A stretch of 64,000 bases of DNA, from contig JAUCBJ010000118.1 in NCBI GenBank assembly GCA_032718475.1, positions 1 through 64,000 of the forward strand, given 5' to 3'. This DNA is from Nemertoderma westbladi (lineage: Eukaryota; Xenacoelomorpha; Nemertodermatida; Nemertodermatidae). The translations under genes were made by a program, and so were the position numbers. Positions 25,951 to 37,968 of the stretch are shown here, piece by piece; within the stretch, counting starts at the first letter, position 1, and each line of letters begins with the position of its first letter. Under the pieces are notes generated by a model. It did not search any database, was not told the DNA's origin, and saw only the letters and a program-made list of their open reading frames with translations.

Positions 25951-26615
25951 GTGAAAATTAGTGAAAAAGGAGGTGCTTACCGCTTATTCTTTTTTTTTTT
26001 ATCGAAAGGCAGTGTGAGTTTAAAGCTTTAGGGCATACCCTCTTGCTCTTCTCATAGACGATATACCTCGACTAGCACTGGTCTATGGGACATCTTTTGT
26101 GAGTAAATTAATATATAATATTGATAAGAAATATAGTAAATTATAACAGATACTATTAGTAAAACCGCCCATCAATGCCATGAGAGGTACAGGAGCAAAC
26201 AGTAGTAAATAATGATATACCAACAGAATATCCAACTGAGGAACTCACACACTACCCCAATCACGCCCGCCATTTTTATTAACCATTTCATTTTGAAATT
26301 CAATACAGTGTAGTTAGAACACGAGGAAAACAACAACAACAACAATACATTTAGTAGGAATGGGGGGGGGGGGATAATCTTATTAAATTCTTAGCATAGA
26401 GTAACGAATTTACAGTAGTACGGATTAGACTAAAACACTTGAGGCGAATTCGAATTGACAAATTGTTTATAATAATAATAATAATAATATTTATGTAGCA
26501 CTATGACCGGGTTATGAAATGATGAACAATTCAATGGAATGTACTTTGCTTATTTCCTATGCTGGCAGAAGAAGAGGGGCGCGCGGCCTAAACCCTATTT
26601 AAAAATGTCATGGAA
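25951..26615. other. Non-coding stretch with simple repeats
   Basis: Holds a CAA run (26331-26346), a G10 tract (26362-26372) and an (AAT)n run (26471-26489). No gene or named repeat seen. Confidence 0.5.
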
Positions 26616-27774
26616 ACTTAATTTAGAATCGCCAATAATTGAATGCCACCCCAAATTAGATGATTTAACACCAAAATAAATTATTTTACACCAAATATAT
26701 TTTTTTTGTAGCACCAATTCACATCCCCCAATATTGAATATCCTTCTCACCAAAAACAATTATTCATCCCCCAAAAACAATTATTCATCCCCCAAAAACA
26801 ATTATTTGTCCCCCAAAAACAATTATTGATTCCCCAAAAACATTTATTCATCCCCCAAAAACAATTATTCATCCCCCAAAAATAATTACTCGTCAACCAA
26901 AAAAAATTATTCTAGCACCAAATATTTATATTAACTACGCTTTGGTCACTTGCTATACTTCAGTTACAGTATTCGTACCGATAGGCCTATTGCCTTCATA
27001 ACAACGTATTCTGTTATTAGGTTTCGTACCGATGTACCTACAGTATTAGTCCTACTTCAGTTTCAGTATTCGTACCTATAGGCCTATTGCCTATCTATTA
27101 TTGCCTATGGCATATTACTTATTCTGTTATTAGGTTTCAGTATTACGGCAGTAAGTCTTTGTCTAACTTCCAGGAAGTGCTAGGCCTATTGCTGCAGTAT
27201 TATAGTATTTATTTTGGGGGATTATGTATTTATTTTGGGCAAAAATGTATTTGTTTTGGGGGAAAATGTATTCATTTTGGGCTAAAATGTATTTGTTTTG
27301 GGGGAAAATGTATTTATTATGGGCTAAAATGTATTTGTTTTGGGGGAAAATGTATTTATTTTGGGCTAAAATGTATTTGTTTTGGGGGAAAATGTATTTG
27401 TTTTGGGGGGAAATGTATTTATTTTGGGCTAAAATGTATTTGTTTTGGGGGAAAATGTATTTGTTTTGGGAAAATTTGTAATTATTTTGGGGGTTTTGTC
27501 ATTTATTTTGGTGCAAATAATTGGTTTTGAGGAGCATTTTATTTATTTTGGTAATAAATAATTGGTTTTGGTATTGAATAATTTTTTTTGATTTTGAAAA
27601 TTTATTTTGGTGTTTGAATAATTTTATTCTGTTATTTGGGGTGACATTATTTTAATAGGTGTTGAATAATTTTTTTTGTGGTCACATTATTTAATTTGTG
27701 ATAAAATAATTTTTTTTGGTGAAATTTTCATCAATTTTGGGATGACTTTAATTGGTAGCCATTTAGAATTAAGT
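26616..27774. mobile_element. Foldback element with inverted CCCCCAAAAACAATTATT minisatellite arms
   Basis: Left arm (26616-26935) ends in about eight copies of a 21-bp C-rich unit (CCCCCAAAAACAATTATTCA). Right arm (27205-27774) carries G-rich counterparts (TTTTGGGGGAAAATGTATTT). The outermost ends also match as inverted repeats (ACTTAATT, then GCCA-AATT, then CCCAAA). The centre (26936-27204) contains its own partial duplication of CAGTATTCGTACC and AGGCCTATTGCC. Repetitive ORFs of YLFWGKM type across the right arm are by-products. Best read as a non-autonomous foldback transposon. Confidence 0.65.
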
Positions 27775-27985
27775 GGGACCTAGGTAATTACCCCAACTGT
27801 AGGCCTACACCAGTTTGAGGAATATTCTTTGAAGGTTAACATCAATAATTCGTTTGGGGAAGTATTTAAGTAGTAAGTACCGGTAGTGTAGGCACAAGAG
27901 TCGAGTGGTGGCACCAATTGAGGCTCTTAATTCAAAGTATTTTTTAGAAAAGCGAAACGTCAGAAAAAATGTTGGTTAGGCCTAC

Positions 27986-29474
27986 TAATAGGATCGGTAT
28001 GCTGCATTGCAGCTGCATTTTTAAGAATGCTGTGCCGGCTTATCGACAAAGTTTCACCGCCACAACTCCCTATCACCCATGACATTTGCTAGATCATCCG
28101 CATCTTCAAGGCCAGTGTCCTTTAAGATGCGTCTCAAGAAAGTCATGGGCTGTCCACCATGCTTATTCACTCCATGAGGCTGCCAAAGTAGAAAATTATG
28201 CACTGGCTGGTCTTCACGGCGAAAGCAATGTCCTGCAAAGCGGAGGCGATTTTGTTCTAGTGTCAAGCTTGGTGGAACCAATGAGACACCTCCAATGTTA
28301 TATAGTGTCTGGTTGGAGATGTGTGCATAGTACTTGACACAATGAACCCGGCGTAGCATTCTTGTGAATGTGCCATCCAGAGATTTGGTGTCCTCAGCAG
28401 TTAGAGCCCAGCATGGACTCCCATAGAGGATTACTGGAACTACTGCTGCTCTAAATAATCGGACCTTAAGTTTCCGATTAATTCTCGGTGACTTCCAAAT
28501 CCTGGAAAGCCTATTCAAGGCTGCCCATGCCTTTCCCTTACGTATTCCAAGGTCCTCAACTGACTTCCGGATCCATGATTCCAGGTAACAGAAGTCATCC
28601 ACATGCTCAAGCATACCATCGTTTGAGCTTATGCTCATCCAATCAGAGACTTGCTGAGGACTTTCGAAGTTAACTGTCAAAATTTTGGTCTTTCTTGAGT
28701 TAATAAAAAGACCAACATTAGAAACAGCATGTTCAAATTAGCTGAGGAGCCGTTGGACTCCCTCTAGTGATTCTGAGAGTACTCCTACGTCATCAGCAAA
28801 GTCTAGATCAGTTAGGTACTTGGCAGGATTTCCTCGACTTCTGGAGCCAGTAGGTGGAGTTATCATCACCCCCATCATCATTATGATGATCTAAGGAGAT
28901 GCGTAAAACATACTCAACAACAATTATGAACAAGAATGGTGCATGTGTGTCTCCCTGGAGGACGCCCCATAACACTTCAAATGGTTCTGTCAACAGTTCA
29001 CAGTCAACAGTTCACCGTCAACAGTAGACACAAATGTTGTCGAACCATCGTATACTAATCTGATTGCTGCAATAATTTCATCAGGATTCCCATATATTGA
29101 AAGTATGCTGAACATACGTGAGCGAGAGACTGAACCAAAGGCCTTGAAGAAGTCAACAAAGATAACAGTCAGATGCCTGTCTTTCTTTTTTGTTAACTCT
29201 TCAATTATCCTTCTAAGTGCCAAAATGGGCTCAATGGTCCCACGACCTTTACGGAACCCATTCTGATTTCCACGGAGCAGTCTCTCAATGTGATCCCTGA
29301 TGCGATTTAATAGAATTCTATTGTATAGCTTTGCAGCAATCGAGATCAATGAGATTCCCCGAAAAAAACCATAGAGTGTTAGGTTGCCCTTCTTGGGAAC
29401 TGGCACCAACTTATTTGTTTTCATTTCTTGTTGGACTCTTGTTGTTCGGTACATGTCTACTATGTTGGGAATCC
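27986..29474 (-). mobile_element. RTE-type LINE copy, 5'-truncated, with 20-bp target duplication
   Basis: Flanked by AAAATGTTGGTTAGGCCTAC at 27966-27985 and 29475-29494. On the minus strand it encodes reverse transcriptase pieces in order: VPKKGNLT, FRGISLISIAAKLYNRIL, NGFRKGRGT, IFVDFFKAFGS (the second-half Asp of motif A is Gly here), VLQGDTHAPFLF, then LDFADD (near 28790), then the C-terminal domain to DRELWR. Several frameshifts break it. The 3' tail is shared with the other copies. Long target duplication and 5' truncation fit target-primed reverse transcription. Inactive. Confidence 0.88.
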
Positions 29475-29494
29475 AAAATGTTGGTTAGGCCTAC

Positions 29495-31029
29495 CGGTAC
29501 ACCATAATAATAAATCAATCAATCCAATCCAAAAATCATCAAATCATCAAACAATCCAATGATCAAGCTGTCAGACAATTACTGAACGGCGAGCCGTGAC
29601 ATTGGCGGGTGAGACCTGTTTTCTGGGCTACTTTAACATAATACCAAATAGTCGACGATCATTTTCATATATCCAAAAGTACCAATGATGATACTTATGA
29701 AAAGGGGTTGCCTGGTGCACAAAAAATAAACAATTATCATTTTGATTGGAAAAATACAAAATGTAATCCAGAGAATCGCCAGTTGCATTAAATTTAATAA
29801 TTTTTTCAGTTTCCATATTCAGATATATTAGTATAAGTTGAGTAAAAAAGTTGCTGCGATCCACATTCAGAAAGTCTCTCTAAAGGCAAGGCATACATGC
29901 CAAATCTCCCTACGTGCCAAATTTCCCTGGTCTCCTCTACATTTATTAATCTCGCAAGTAGCTTGGCAATAATGTATTAACTCAGTAATCATCAAGGCGT
30001 CTTAAACTAGTTTTAAGGCGCCTTGCTAATCGTACTATAGTACAGTAGTACGTAGCTATTCAATATCATACATAAACAAAATGTTCCAGAGTAATGTTTC
30101 GTCCGCTACTAACACTACTAACAAACCTCACCGAACTTTTTGAATATCCTGACCAGGAAGCGGTCGCTGCATATATTCTATTCACGCGGTATTTCGCGAG
30201 GTGTCGATGTTGTAATTAGCCAATAACTACATTAAACCATTGTCAAATTTTTGTATTTGTTAGATTCAGAAGATAATTAGTCAGTTTAACTGTAAGTAAT
30301 TATCTTTGTATATGAAATATTTTTTACAGTGATGAATTTAACATAGTTAATTGCGAATATTTGGTAGATATGATATATTTCATAGTGATTATTAATTTAA
30401 CAGAGTTAAATTTTAGCTTAACCAGATCAAAAGGGACTCACATAAAGCCATAGTACACGGCGGACCAATGCTACCCTCAGCGAAATAAGGAGAACTTATT
30501 GGGTACCCCAATTGAGGAAGTTGGATGGTGAAGTCAGTTGTGGCGAACTGCGGGCGTTGATAGATGCAGAGAGTCCTTCGATTTTAGAATCCCAGTTGCC
30601 GAAGGGAGTGCAACTACGTGATGGCTCCCAAAGTAGAGAAGAGTATGGTGAAGGTCATGTTTAAAAAAGTTGATTTTGAGTGAAAGCGACAACTGAGTTT
30701 ATTTTTAATAATTCGATGAATAATAAGGAAATAGAAGAGGAAGCAATTAAATCACTAAACTTTGAAGCAGGGGTTTGCACAAGGAAAGGGTTGTCGACTT
30801 GGAAGTGAGGAAAAAGTGGCGAGCAGCTCCTTAAATACCTTAAATACCGTCCGGATTGGGTAGCCAAGGAAACTGCTGAGTGGCGAGTTTGTTACGTTTC
30901 GATCCTAAGAAGGCCTGCCAACCTTCCCGCTAGAGGGAGGTTGGACAGAGTGCTGTAAAGACAGCAGATTAGGTTTCGATCCCAAAAAAAGGGTACAGAA
31001 AGTTAGAAAGTTCGGTCGACAACCTGGCG
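29495..31029. other. Non-coding stretch, possible decayed BEL/Pao upstream part
   Basis: No intact gene. A 78-aa minus ORF at 29628-29864 has no family features. The part from about 30480 precedes a BEL/Pao integrase relic in the same orientation and may be its degraded pol, but I could not recognise RT motifs. ACAAAATGTTCCAGA near 30075 matches the centre of the dispersed inverted-repeat family seen at 41.0-41.5 and 62.8 kb. Confidence 0.45.
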
Positions 31030-31850
31030 ATTATTTACACAGTGGTGGGGCAGTGTCAGACTTGTCGACGATTAAGAAAAACAAGGGCCGTGCAAGTGAT
31101 GGTACCATTGCCGGAAATGAAGGTGGCGCATCACATACTACCATTCACATATAGCGGTGTCGACATGTTCAGTCCAATAATGTGACACACAGATAAGTGC
31201 TACGGGATAATCTTTTTGTGTAACAACTCAAGGGTGGTAGCGATAGAACTGGCATCGGCCAACGCAACGGCGCGGCATTGGCATTTATGATTGCCTTAGA
31301 ACGATTCGTAACCTGGAGAGGCAGGATGGTCAAGGTCCTCTATTCTGATAATGGGACCAACTTCATCAGAGCCGAAAATGAGTTGGCGGAGGCCTTTGAC
31401 ATCCTGGAAGGAAAGGAATTAAAGGGAGCAATATTGAAGCACCTGATAATGTGGCAAAGAGGATGCCATACGCAACACACACGCTGGGATGCGTAGAGTG
31501 ATTGGTCGGCAACACCAAGACGCTCAAATGACGACGCTCTTTAATAACCACATGGTGATGGACGATGTACTCAGAACAATGCTGATGAAGTGCAAGGGGG
31601 TAATCAACAGCAGACCGCTGTGTCCCTTAATGATGATCCGAGTCCTTGGAGGCTCTGACATCGATGCACCTTCTAAGGGAGAGGCCAGCAGAGATAGACA
31701 TGCGGTACATCGACAAGGACGATATATACATGAAACATAGTTGGAAGGTTGCTATGCGATTGGAGCAGAGTATTGGGAGAGGTAGCTCCAAGAGTACTTA
31801 CCAACGCTGCACAAGAGGAATAAGTGCAGAGACAACCACAGAGAGTTGAG
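31030..31850 (+). pseudogene. BEL/Pao integrase relic
   Basis: Translated pieces in order: VVGQCQTCRRLRKTRAVQVM (zinc-domain end), LPEMKV, YSGVDMFSP (first catalytic Asp region), then ALERFVTWRGRMVKVLYSDN with GTNFIRAENELAEAF (second Asp, SDNGTNF). These are BEL/Pao integrase motifs. Stops and frame changes are frequent and the C-terminal part is barely readable. Inactive relic. Confidence 0.75.
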
Positions 31851-32472
31851 GAAGGACGACTTGATTATAGTGACAGATGACACGGTCATCGATAAATTAA
31901 TGGAGGTTAGCCAGGGTCGTAGAATGGTATCCTGGAGAGGACGGAAAAATAAGACCCATAGAGTTCACGATTGGTTTGAAGATTAGGGCGAAAAACAGGA
32001 AGACATGAGGGCAGTGGGAAAGTGATGCCTTATGGAGGAATCGCCCTAAAGTGTTGAATCGTCAAATACATTGGATTGAGGGGGGTGGGATTAAGGGCGA
32101 TACACCCTTCTACCCACAAATAAAAATAAATAAAAAACAAATAAAATAAAATAAATAACTAAGTACGTATGAAGAAAATATATGTACTGCTGCTGGATCA
32201 ATAGGATCACATTTAGGATTAGTAGAGTATATATGTACTATCCCATAGATAGAGTGTACTATGTGGGGCTGGATCAATCGGATCAGATTTTATATACAGG
32301 ATTAGAAGAGTACATAGCCTGTAGGTGGAATGTACTGGATGAATAGGATCAAGATTTAAATACTAGTACATACATACTATTGTGGGCATTGAGGGAACCA
32401 CGTGAGGAATTAGAGGGGATATGTAACATAGTGGGCTAGATGGTGTAGGCCCACAAGCTAGACTGCTATAGT
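31851..32472. other. Non-coding stretch with degenerate GGATCA repeats
   Basis: CTGGATCAAT(A/C)GGATCA-type segments recur at about 32192, 32271 and 32336, each followed by a GGATTAG(T/A)AGAGTA-like stretch, a decayed 70-80 bp tandem repeat. It could be LTR-derived from the adjoining BEL/Pao relic (inference). Confidence 0.45.
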
Positions 32473-32479
32473 ACATACC

Positions 32480-32627
32480 CATGGAATACTAAATATACAC
32501 GGAACCAGATAGATGTCCGATTTCACGAGTCATTCTTTTTATTGCTTTAATCTATTGTACTCGATGCATGAATAAAAATTTTGAAAAAAAAATAGGTGGT
32601 CATCGATCTCGTTGTCATGGCAACAGA
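32480..32627 (+). repeat. Left inverted repeat of the P-like transposon
   Basis: Pairs with 36586-36733 with only about three mismatches. The terminal CATG is the same as in known P elements. Confidence 0.93.
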
Positions 32628-32865
32628 GATTAAATTGTTGCGTGCATCACTATCTAAATCGCTATATCGTCAACACTACTTGGCTAAGTAATTCCATAGT
32701 AACTGTGATATAACGCATTACTGTAGTTCTAGAAGGCCTTGGTTGTACAATACAATTTCACAAGGTTAAACGACACGACAGTGCGAAATCAGATTAGAAC
32801 ATACAGTACTGTATACCACACCTCTATAGCTAAGATTAAAACACACCTTGTCCTACAGTACCTAC

Positions 32866-33301
32866 GGCTGGGCTCTAACTGCTGAGGACACCAAATCTCT
32901 GGATGGCACATTCACAAGAATGCTACGCCGGGTACATTGTGTCAAGTACAATGCACACATCCCCAACCAGACCCTATATAACATTGGAGGTGTCTCATTG
33001 GTTCCCCCAAGCTTGACACTAGAACAAAATCGCCTCCGCTTTGCAGGACATTGCTTTCGCCGTGAGGACCAGCCAGTGCATAATCTTGTACTTTGGCAGC
33101 CTCATGGAGTGAATAAGCATGGTGGACAGCCCATGACTTTCTTGAGACGCATCTTAAAGGACACTGGCCTTAAAGATGCGGATGATCTAGCAAATGTCAT
33201 GGGTGATAGGGAGTTGTGGCGGTGCAATTTTGTTGACAAGCCGGCACAGCATTCTTAAAAATGCAGCTGCAATGCAGCATGCCGATCCTAGTAGTAGTAG
33301 T
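32866..33301 (+). mobile_element. RTE-type LINE 3' fragment inserted in the P-like transposon
   Basis: A 436-bp 5'-truncated copy flanked by perfect 11-bp duplications ACAGTACCTAC (32855-32865 and 33302-33312). It encodes only the C-terminal end (ALTAEDTKSLDGTFTRMLRR to DRELWR) and the common 3' tail ending in AGT repeats. It lies between the left inverted repeat and the transposase ATG, so it post-dates the P-like element and lengthens its 5' region. Confidence 0.92.
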
Positions 33302-33337
33302 ACAGTACCTACAGTACAGTATATAAATTAATAACGA

Positions 33338-33769
33338 ATGCCTCGTGTTTGTTGTGTACCTAATTGTGGGGTGAGGGCCGGGCCTAGTGCTACGGTATAC
33401 TGTATACCCAAGGACACATCAACTAGGGACAAGTGGCTTAAAGCAGTGAGAAAGCCAGGGGTGTTTTCCTGCGACAGTTTTGGTGTCTGTTGCAGACATT
33501 TTTCACAAAGCGACTTCATTGCTAAGCCATTTAAAAGAAAAGAGCTGAGAGATTCCGCTGTGCCATCATTAAATCTACCAGGATCAGAGAAGAGTGAAAC
33601 AACACTTTCTAAACGTGATAACTTCTATGGTAGACGCAAAAAACCAACAAACCGGATAACACTGACAAAGGACTTCGATAGGGACCAAGAGTCAAAATTT
33701 AGAGACTTGGATCAACTGGTGGGTGTGACAGTTACTTACAAAAAGTATTTCAGTACCCATTTTAAGTAA
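33338..33769 (+). CDS. THAP-domain exon of the P-like transposase
   Basis: The first 85 residues are a THAP zinc finger: CCVPNC at the start, a conserved Trp (DKWLKAV), CCRHF, and the closing AVPS motif. THAP domains bind the transposon ends. The ORF reads to a stop at 33767-33769, but the transposase body starts after a good splice acceptor (TTTCTCATTTTGCAG ending at 34171), so an intron is likely. A phase-compatible donor is GTGGGT at 33719; GTAAGC at 33766 looks stronger as a site but would break the frame. The final 15-17 residues here may therefore be intronic. Confidence 0.85.
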   Translation: MPRVCCVPNCGVRAGPSATVYCIPKDTSTRDKWLKAVRKPGVFSCDSFGVCCRHFSQSDFIAKPFKRKELRDSAVPSLNLPGSEKSETTLSKRDNFYGRRKKPTNRITLTKDFDRDQESKFRDLDQLVGVTVTYKKYFSTHFK

Positions 33770-33871
33770 GCTAAGTACGCTAAGGCGAGCCTTAGTGTAC
33801 TGGTATCATTAGGCAACGGTGTCTGTCTGGTTAATTTTTGAGAGCCTTCTGCTCGGCTGCTATTGATGCTT

Positions 33872-33914
33872 ATTCAATTCAATTCAATTCAATTCAATTC
33901 AATTCAATTCAATG
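33872..33914. repeat. (ATTCA)n microsatellite
   Basis: About eight perfect ATTCA units within the predicted intron of the P-like transposase gene. Confidence 0.95.
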
Positions 33915-34171
33915 TAATCGTTTGTAAGTTGTACCATCTGTCTCGGATCAATGCAACAGTATGCCGCTAGGGGGCGCTAACGATCTGAATGTTTTTCTTA
34001 ATATGGAATTTTAAAAATTTTGGCATGCGTAGTATACTGCTTACTAGTAATCGTTCTTATTCTCCACGGTCTGTCTGCGGGGTGAGCCTGTCTGTCTGTC
34101 TACGCGTTTGAAACCTTGATAGAGTATATATAGAGTATATAGAATATAGACCAATATTTCTCATTTTGCAG

Positions 34172-36416
34172 ACTTGGGATGCTCAAGCTATAAACAAATG
34201 GTTTAGAGAGGATGAAGTGTTTAACAATCGGAATGTAAGCATATTTTGCTATGGCAAAGAAGGAGCTATGTGTATTTCGGAAACATTCCCAGAGGCACCT
34301 GAATGTAGCTACATAATCAATGTATCGCATGATGTCTTTGATGTTTACCGTAATGGGAGTACAATTCCATTATCAAATTTCAGTTTTTTGGATAGAAGGC
34401 TCTGCGGATTTGAAAAAGTCAAATGCAAGAGTGTGTTATACAGACTGATGAATGAAATAAAAAACTACGAAGATCCAAAGTATGATAACGAAATCATCCG
34501 CTTCCTTGTGAGAAACAAGCATCGCCGTCGGGTTTTAAGTTTCGAACCTTCATTGATTAAGAAAGCACTTATGATTAGATATAGAAGTAAGGCAGCCTAC
34601 GAGGAACTCTTGTCTGTCTTTCCTCAGTTCCCTAGTCTATCTGTTTTGGAGAAAATAACTAAAGGATCCATCGATTCATACAAACTTCTCCAGAAAATGA
34701 AGATGGACAAAAACGTTGTTGTGTATTTGGACGAAATTCACTTGCAGAAAGAGGCGGTTTTTGCACAAGGTGGTGTTACAGAATCGGATATAGGATCTTT
34801 GAATAGTTTTATGGTTAGAGGTCTGAGTCATGGGCAACCATTAGTAGTGAAATATGTACCCACTGCAACCGCTATGACAGGACGGGAGATAATTAGTAAC
34901 TTAGAAGAAGTTTGCAGCAACCTAAGATCAGTCCAAACATCGCCACGAGTGGTGACAAGTGATAATTCACCAACAAACGCTAATGCTATATTTAAGCATT
35001 TTGACAATTCAGAAATTTTACAAGGTATCATTCCGCTCTTCGATTATAACCATCTATTAAAGAATACCAGGAATAATTGGTTCAAACTAGGCATCTTTGT
35101 TTTACCACAGTTCAAGTGGCAGTTTAAGAATGATACGATTGAACTTTCACCAGGTAGTGAAGCAAAGGTTAGTGATGTGGCCGAAGTTTATTGTTTGGAC
35201 ACTTCTCATAATACTACCGCTCATTTACGACGAGCACCCAAGCTAACATTCTCGACATTACATGTCCAGAAGAAAAAACAAAACACTCAGCTTATGCTAA
35301 ATCTTTACAGCGATTGTACAGAGAGTGCTCTGAGATATTATATTGACAGAAACAGTCCGACAGCAAATTTTGTGCGATTGATGAGGTTATTTTGGGCATT
35401 TATGAACACCAAAACTAGGAATCCGAAGACATCCACTAAGTATACTGAGACACACCACAAAAACCAGATTGAGAGACGAAGTTTCTTGAAATACTTTGGC
35501 GATTGGGTGGAGGCATGGCGAGATTCGGGAAAGCCAGGTCTATCACCTCAAACCTTTAACGCCCTCCTATTGACTGTGCGCAATACAGAGAAAGTGTTTA
35601 AACTCGTGTTTGAGGAACTGGGATACAGCTTGTTTAACACTCATGTCCTTGGAGACGATGCATTGGAGTTACATTACTCTAAATAGACAAATGTCTGGTG
35701 GCCGGTTTCTAATTGCTCTTCGAGACGCTCTAAACTCCAATAAAATTTTATCAATACGACTAATCATAGATGAAGACCTCGAAGTATCCGACTTTCTGTT
35801 GAAGAAAGATTTCCACAATGAAGCCGCGTTGTTATTCGATGAAGTGTCTGAAATTGTGGATGAAGATGAGTTTCGTTGTCTAACTGTCAATGAAGAATCT
35901 CTAGATATTGTTGAATACATCTCAGGATGGATTGTGAAAACAGTAGGGGTCAACTGCCTACACTGTAATTTAAACGGTACAAATGACATCATTAGCGATT
36001 CTAAAAGAAGTGGGTCTACATCTAATGAGTCATCTCGCCACTTTCTACATGATATAAATCGCGGTGGTTTAACCATTCCACATCAAAATCTTGTCAACTT
36101 CGTTTGTAATTGCCTCGGTAACCTAGAAGTAGCATATAAATTCCTGCAAAAAAATATTAAAGATGACAAATTCATATCAGCCAAAGTTCTCTTTCAGTAC
36201 CTACAAATGCTTCCAGTAGATTCTTTGCATACAAGATCAATAATTTGCGATATTCACTCCAGTCATTCCTCGAAATTTTTACGCAAAATTATCAACGTGT
36301 TTCTGAAGGCACAGAGAAATCACTTGGCTGAGCTAATAGCTGAGAAAGAAAGCTACAAGACTGGGTTGGACGGTTTTAAGGCGCCTCAGCGAAACAAGGG
36401 AAGGAAATTGATCTGA
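34172..36416 (+). pseudogene. P-element/THAP9-like transposase body, one frameshift
   Basis: Exon 2 follows the acceptor at 34171. The RNase H-like catalytic region shows VVVYLDEIHL (Asp189, counting from 34166), VVTSDNSPTN (Asp266) and FDYNHLLKNTRNN, the characteristic D-x2-H-x2-K-x2-RN element of P/THAP9 transposases, then LFWAFMNTKTRN. The frame stops at 35684-35686 while the homologous C-terminal part, from NRQMSGGRF onward, reads in another frame from about 35675 to 36416 with an EYISGWIVK and C-x2-C segment typical of the family. One base is missing near 35675-35683. Apart from this shift the gene is well preserved. The enzyme would cut and paste the element bounded by the 148-bp repeats. 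Confidence 0.9.
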
Positions 36417-36585
36417 AGCGCCGGTTGGAGGAATAAGAAAAATAATGCTGGGTTACAGAGCAGATCAGGCAACTTATTGATGAAACGGAAGCTATAGTGT
36501 ATGTATATTGCTTTAACCTTTGAACAAATTTGGAAGCAATATTTACTGTATTTTCACTCATCGTTGTCTCAAAAAATGAAAAATG

Positions 36586-36733
36586 TCTGTTGCCATGGCA
36601 ACGAGATCGATGACCACCAATTTTTTTTTCAAAATTTTTATTCATGCATCGAGTACAATAGATTAAAGCAATAAAAAGAATGACTCGTGAAATCGGACAT
36701 CTATCTGGCTCCGTGTATATTTAGTATTCCATG
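36586..36733 (-). repeat. Right inverted repeat of the P-like transposon
   Basis: Reverse complement of the left end; the outer terminus reads GTATTCCATG followed by the flanking ACATACC. Confidence 0.93.
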
Positions 36734-36740
36734 ACATACC

Positions 36741-37968
36741 CCAGGGGTAACAGACCTATGTACAGTATTCTTACAGACCCAGAAAGATGTCTGGATGAAA
36801 GCTAGTATAACAATAGGTTATAGAAAGTAATTTTAGCTAGTCTTTTCTGTAAGTATACAATAGGTAGTGAGGAATTACTTACAATGTAATTAATGAAGCG
36901 TTCCTTAATGAGTAACAAAAATGTAGAATAATAATGATTATTAATAATCACGAAAAGATAGCAACTAGAAATTAAAAAATTCTAGAAACATAATTAAAGT
37001 AAAGGATAACAATTGCTAAATAGGGGAGAAAATCACATAACTGTAATTTGTAATTTGATTTAGAAAATTGTAGAAATTAGACGAGAAAATAGAGTGTAGT
37101 CCATCTCAGATCTGATTGAAACTTAAATTAGTTATCTGTTCATCCAGCTGACTGGATGGCAGAGAAAAGCGTGAAAAAGCGGAAATCGGAAATAGAGAAA
37201 AGGATATGATAATCGATTGGATGAAGAGGAAGCTGGAGGAGAAAACGAGGAATTACTACGAGTGACTTCCTAAGACTGAGAGAGCATACGTGGTTCAAGT
37301 CCAATATTGGGACATGCACGAACGGCAGTTGGTGGGGACATAGGGATGGTGTCACTAGACAATGCGAAAAACGAGTATTTCGGCTCGAATTCCGTATGTG
37401 CCAACATTTTCAGTTTGCTCTAAAATGTGTTTAGTTTACTAGCTACTACTTTTTAATGTTAGTGTGAAGTATTCTAGGATATTTCGAATTATTTTTTTGT
37501 TAAATAATGTTCTAGAACATATAATTTTTTGTTCTAGAAATTTTTTTAAAAATTGTATTTTTTTGTCGTGAAGGGTAAGGAGGGTTCCTTCAGGATTCCG
37601 ACCCACAAGAAGGACTACTCGAAGAAGTAGTGGAAGAAGTTTGTGGACTTTATATATAAAGAGGGCTATATGGTCCTGGACAACGAGGGCACTATTAAGG
37701 ACTACAAGAACTCGAGTAAGGGGTCAGCGTGACCAAGCAAGGCCATTTTGCTACATATGTGGCGTGACACCTAGAAAAGGGATTAACTGGTCATCAGGAA
37801 GATTTTGAGTTATTCATAAAAGTGAATAGAAAATTTATTTACCTTTCGAATGCGCTATAATACTTGCCTTGAATGTTATTTTAATAAGTATTCGAAAAAT
37901 GAAATTGAAGTAGTCGTGTCCATCAAAAATTCATTTACGAGACCCCATTTCCAGAGGTTAAAGTGGGT
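36741..37968. other. Non-coding stretch
   Basis: AT-rich. Short charged reading frames around 37150-37330 and 37570-37720 could be remnants of a gag-like protein but contain stops and no motif I can name. A TGTTCTAGAACAT palindrome is at 37509. Confidence 0.45.

Larger units (their letters stand above)
32480..36733 (+). mobile_element. P-element-like DNA transposon, 4.25 kb
   Basis: Bounded by 148-bp inverted repeats (32480-32627 and 36586-36733) of about 98% identity beginning CATGGAATACTAAATATACA. Flanked on both sides by ACATACC (32473-32479 and 36734-36740), consistent with the 8-bp duplications of P elements if one base is shared or lost. It encodes a THAP domain and a P-type transposase and carries a short RTE insertion between the left repeat and the THAP exon. 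The highly similar ends suggest relatively recent activity. Confidence 0.93.

Noticed and set aside
26755-26900. Regular C-rich repeats as a possible CRISPR array
   Set aside because: Units are contiguous without unique spacers, the genome is animal, and there are no cas genes.
27087-27530. ORFs with repeated YLFWGKM/ICFGGKC motifs
   Set aside because: Pure translation of the G-rich minisatellite arm of a foldback element.
29628-29864. 78-aa minus ORF
   Set aside because: No family signal, no neighbours on the same strand and no regulatory signs; kept only as part of a non-coding stretch.
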